In this document: positions 18,764 to 20,193 of the stretch, piece after piece
How the letters are laid out: each line of letters starts with the position of its first letter
Position numbering within the stretch: position 1 is the stretch's first letter
Assembly (NCBI GenBank): GCA_051453625.1
Contig: JBOZIK010000001.1
Coordinates: forward strand, 278,752,007-278,772,199
Length of the DNA stretch: 20,193 nucleotides
DNA from: Welwitschia mirabilis
Taxonomy: Eukaryota > Gnetophyta > Gnetopsida > Welwitschiales
Direction of reading: 5' to 3'
Made by a program: the position numbers and the translations under genes
The notes under the pieces: generated by a model
Databases searched by the model: none
What the model was told of the DNA's origin: nothing
What the model saw: only the letters and a program-made list of their open reading frames with translations

Positions 18764-19257
18764 AGGGAGGGACAAAGAGGGGGGGAGGGGGGAAGCAAGA
18801 GGGAGGGAGGGAGAGGAAGAGAGAAAGAGGAAGAGAGAGGTGTAAAGAGAGGAAGAGGAATAGAGAGAAGGAGAGGGAGAGAGAGAGAGGAAGAGAGGGG
18901 GAGAGGGAGAGGGGGATAGGGAGAAGGAGTGGAAGAGAGGGGGAGAGGGGGAGAGAGGGAGAGAAGGTGAGAGAGAGAGAGGGGAGGTGGAGGAAAGAGG
19001 GAGAGGGATAGTGGGGGAGAGATAGAGGGGAAGAGGAGGAGAGAAAGAGAGAGGGGGAGTGGATGGGGAAAGAGAGGGATGGGGTAATAGAGGGGTAGGG
19101 GGAGGAGAGTAAAAGGGTGATGGGGGAATGGGGGGAGAGAGATAAAGAGAGAGAGAGGAGGAAAGGCGGGTGGAGAGAGAGAGAGAAAGAGAGAGAGAGA
19201 GGCAGAGGGATGGAGGAGGAAGAAAGAGGTAGAGGGATGGAGGGAGGCAGGAAGAAG
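18764..19257 (+). repeat. Homopurine (GA-rich) low-complexity tract, about 0.5 kb
   Basis: The plus strand is almost all G and A, with words such as gagagagag, gggagg and ggaagag and rare single T or C interruptions. No fixed period; short stretches of pure (ga)n occur at about 18878-18888, 18970-18980 and 19170-19200. The minus-strand open frame over it (Ser/Pro/Leu-rich) is a by-product of the missing stop codons in such DNA. Long homopurine runs can form triplex structures. Confidence 0.9.
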
Positions 19258-20193
19258 TTTTAGTTTTGATGGTGTGAGGGTGTTGCAACAAAGTTTTCTT
19301 ATGAAATACCATATTTGATTGTAGTTTGTTAATAGTTACAAAAAAAAAAAATTAATCAAGAATTTACAATCATTAAACATTTTATGCAATTCTCAGTGAA
19401 TTAAATATACTAAGATTACCTTTGTTAGCCTTGATGTAAATGTTATTACAATCTCATAAAATAGATTTTTGAGAAGATCCTTTTGGTCTAAATGTATAGA
19501 ATTTTATTTAATTTTTGACAACTTGTAAAAGGATAGCTTAAATACATAGACATTTAAAGAACAAAACTTATTCTTAGACTTGGAAGTGTAGTAAATTTTA
19601 GAAGTCTTAGGTTGAAGGAAGACTCTGTTCTCTTAGAAAGTCAGCTTGGCCATTTTTAATCCAAGGCAATTATTTGGTCTAAAAGTCTACTCTGATAGTG
19701 AGTGGAAAGGAGATTCAAATTAACATATGGTTAGACTGCTTAATTGAAACCATTTAATTGGAAAGCTTCAAAAGCAATAGGTATCAAAAATGTGAAGGAA
19801 AAGTTTATGGAAGCTTGGTCAAAATTAACTGTAATGGATTTAATCGGTTGTAAGTAGCTGGGGTTTTCCAAAATGAATAGAACTAGGATTGAAGCCATTA
19901 AACAATTTCAAAAATTCAAATCATGTGCAACTCCACTTTTAAAGATATTTTATTTTGTAGAAAGTTGATGAAAAGTGAAACAATTCTTTTCAACTATTTT
20001 TGAAGTCTAATTATTCTATTATGGAAGGTTGATCCATCGTGCATATGGGCTTCACTAAGGTTGATTTTGTTTTATTTGTCTAATTTAATAAAAGAAGAAC
20101 TATAAATTTGTATAACCATATGCCACCTTATGTAAGAGGAGAAAATACTTTTGAAAATAACCTAGTAAGCTTTTCATAAATAAATTTCTAAAA
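19258..20193. other. AT-rich stretch, nothing recognised
   Basis: No gene or element recognised. A single KVYSDSEWKGD-like translation at about 19684-19720 recalls the copia RNase H GYSDSDWAGD motif, but nothing around it matches. Confidence 0.35.

Noticed and set aside
18719-19312. Long minus-strand open frame of 197 codons, Ser/Pro/Leu-rich
   Set aside because: It is the complement of the homopurine tract. Stops need A/T-rich codons with both base classes, so such tracts are open by composition. No domain or start context supports a gene.
19684-19720. YSDSEWKGD translation resembling the copia RNase H motif
   Set aside because: About a dozen residues only, with no matching sequence before or after in any frame; treated as chance or too decayed to support.

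Overview
The window looks like AT-rich intergenic DNA from a plant nuclear genome. The evidence is decayed Ty1/copia retrotransposons of plant type (initiator-tRNA-Met-like primer sites, LTRs of about 0.36 kb starting TGTTG), a broken intron-containing copy of a plant monoacylglycerol lipase / caffeoylshikimate-esterase-like hydrolase, and a tRNA-derived SINE. Nothing looks bacterial. Species cannot be read from the sequence. A large, slowly purged genome such as a gymnosperm would fit the many old, stop-riddled relics, but that is inference. I see no intact protein-coding gene.

Layout. 1-629: unassigned DNA with four copies of a 56-bp tandem repeat (337-560). 630-10658: one minus-strand copia element, split twice and missing its 3' LTR. 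Read on the minus strand it runs LTR (10658-10290), primer site, gag, protease, integrase zinc region, integrase, reverse transcriptase (RT), RNase H. A plus-strand copia element of about 5.0 kb (1059-6095, two LTRs of 360 bp) sits at the YVDD catalytic motif of the host RT, with a 5-bp target duplication (one copy mutated). A 974-bp hAT-like non-autonomous element (7729-8702) sits in the host integrase zinc-binding region, with a perfect 8-bp duplication, ATTTGAAC. The two split halves of the host pol read into each other at both insertion points.

10659-12126: unassigned, with a short triplicated 22-23-bp motif. 12127-12550: an RNase H fragment from a third copia element, minus strand. 13477-14441: four exon-like blocks of the alpha/beta-hydrolase pseudogene on the plus strand, with at least three in-frame stops; one replaces the residue next to the nucleophile serine. 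A possible earlier block lies at 13090-13143. 15531-15707: a short SINE-like insertion (minus strand) flanked by direct repeats of 21-22 bp. 18764-19257: a homopurine tract of about 0.5 kb. The rest is AT-rich with no recognisable content. Five runs of N (3048-3209, 6252-6329, 8486-8497, 11082-11157, 17582-18343) hide sequence.

Nothing here works together as a pathway. The window is a record of transposon-into-transposon insertion followed by decay. I found no sign of a new functional system; the nested insertions are its most informative part.
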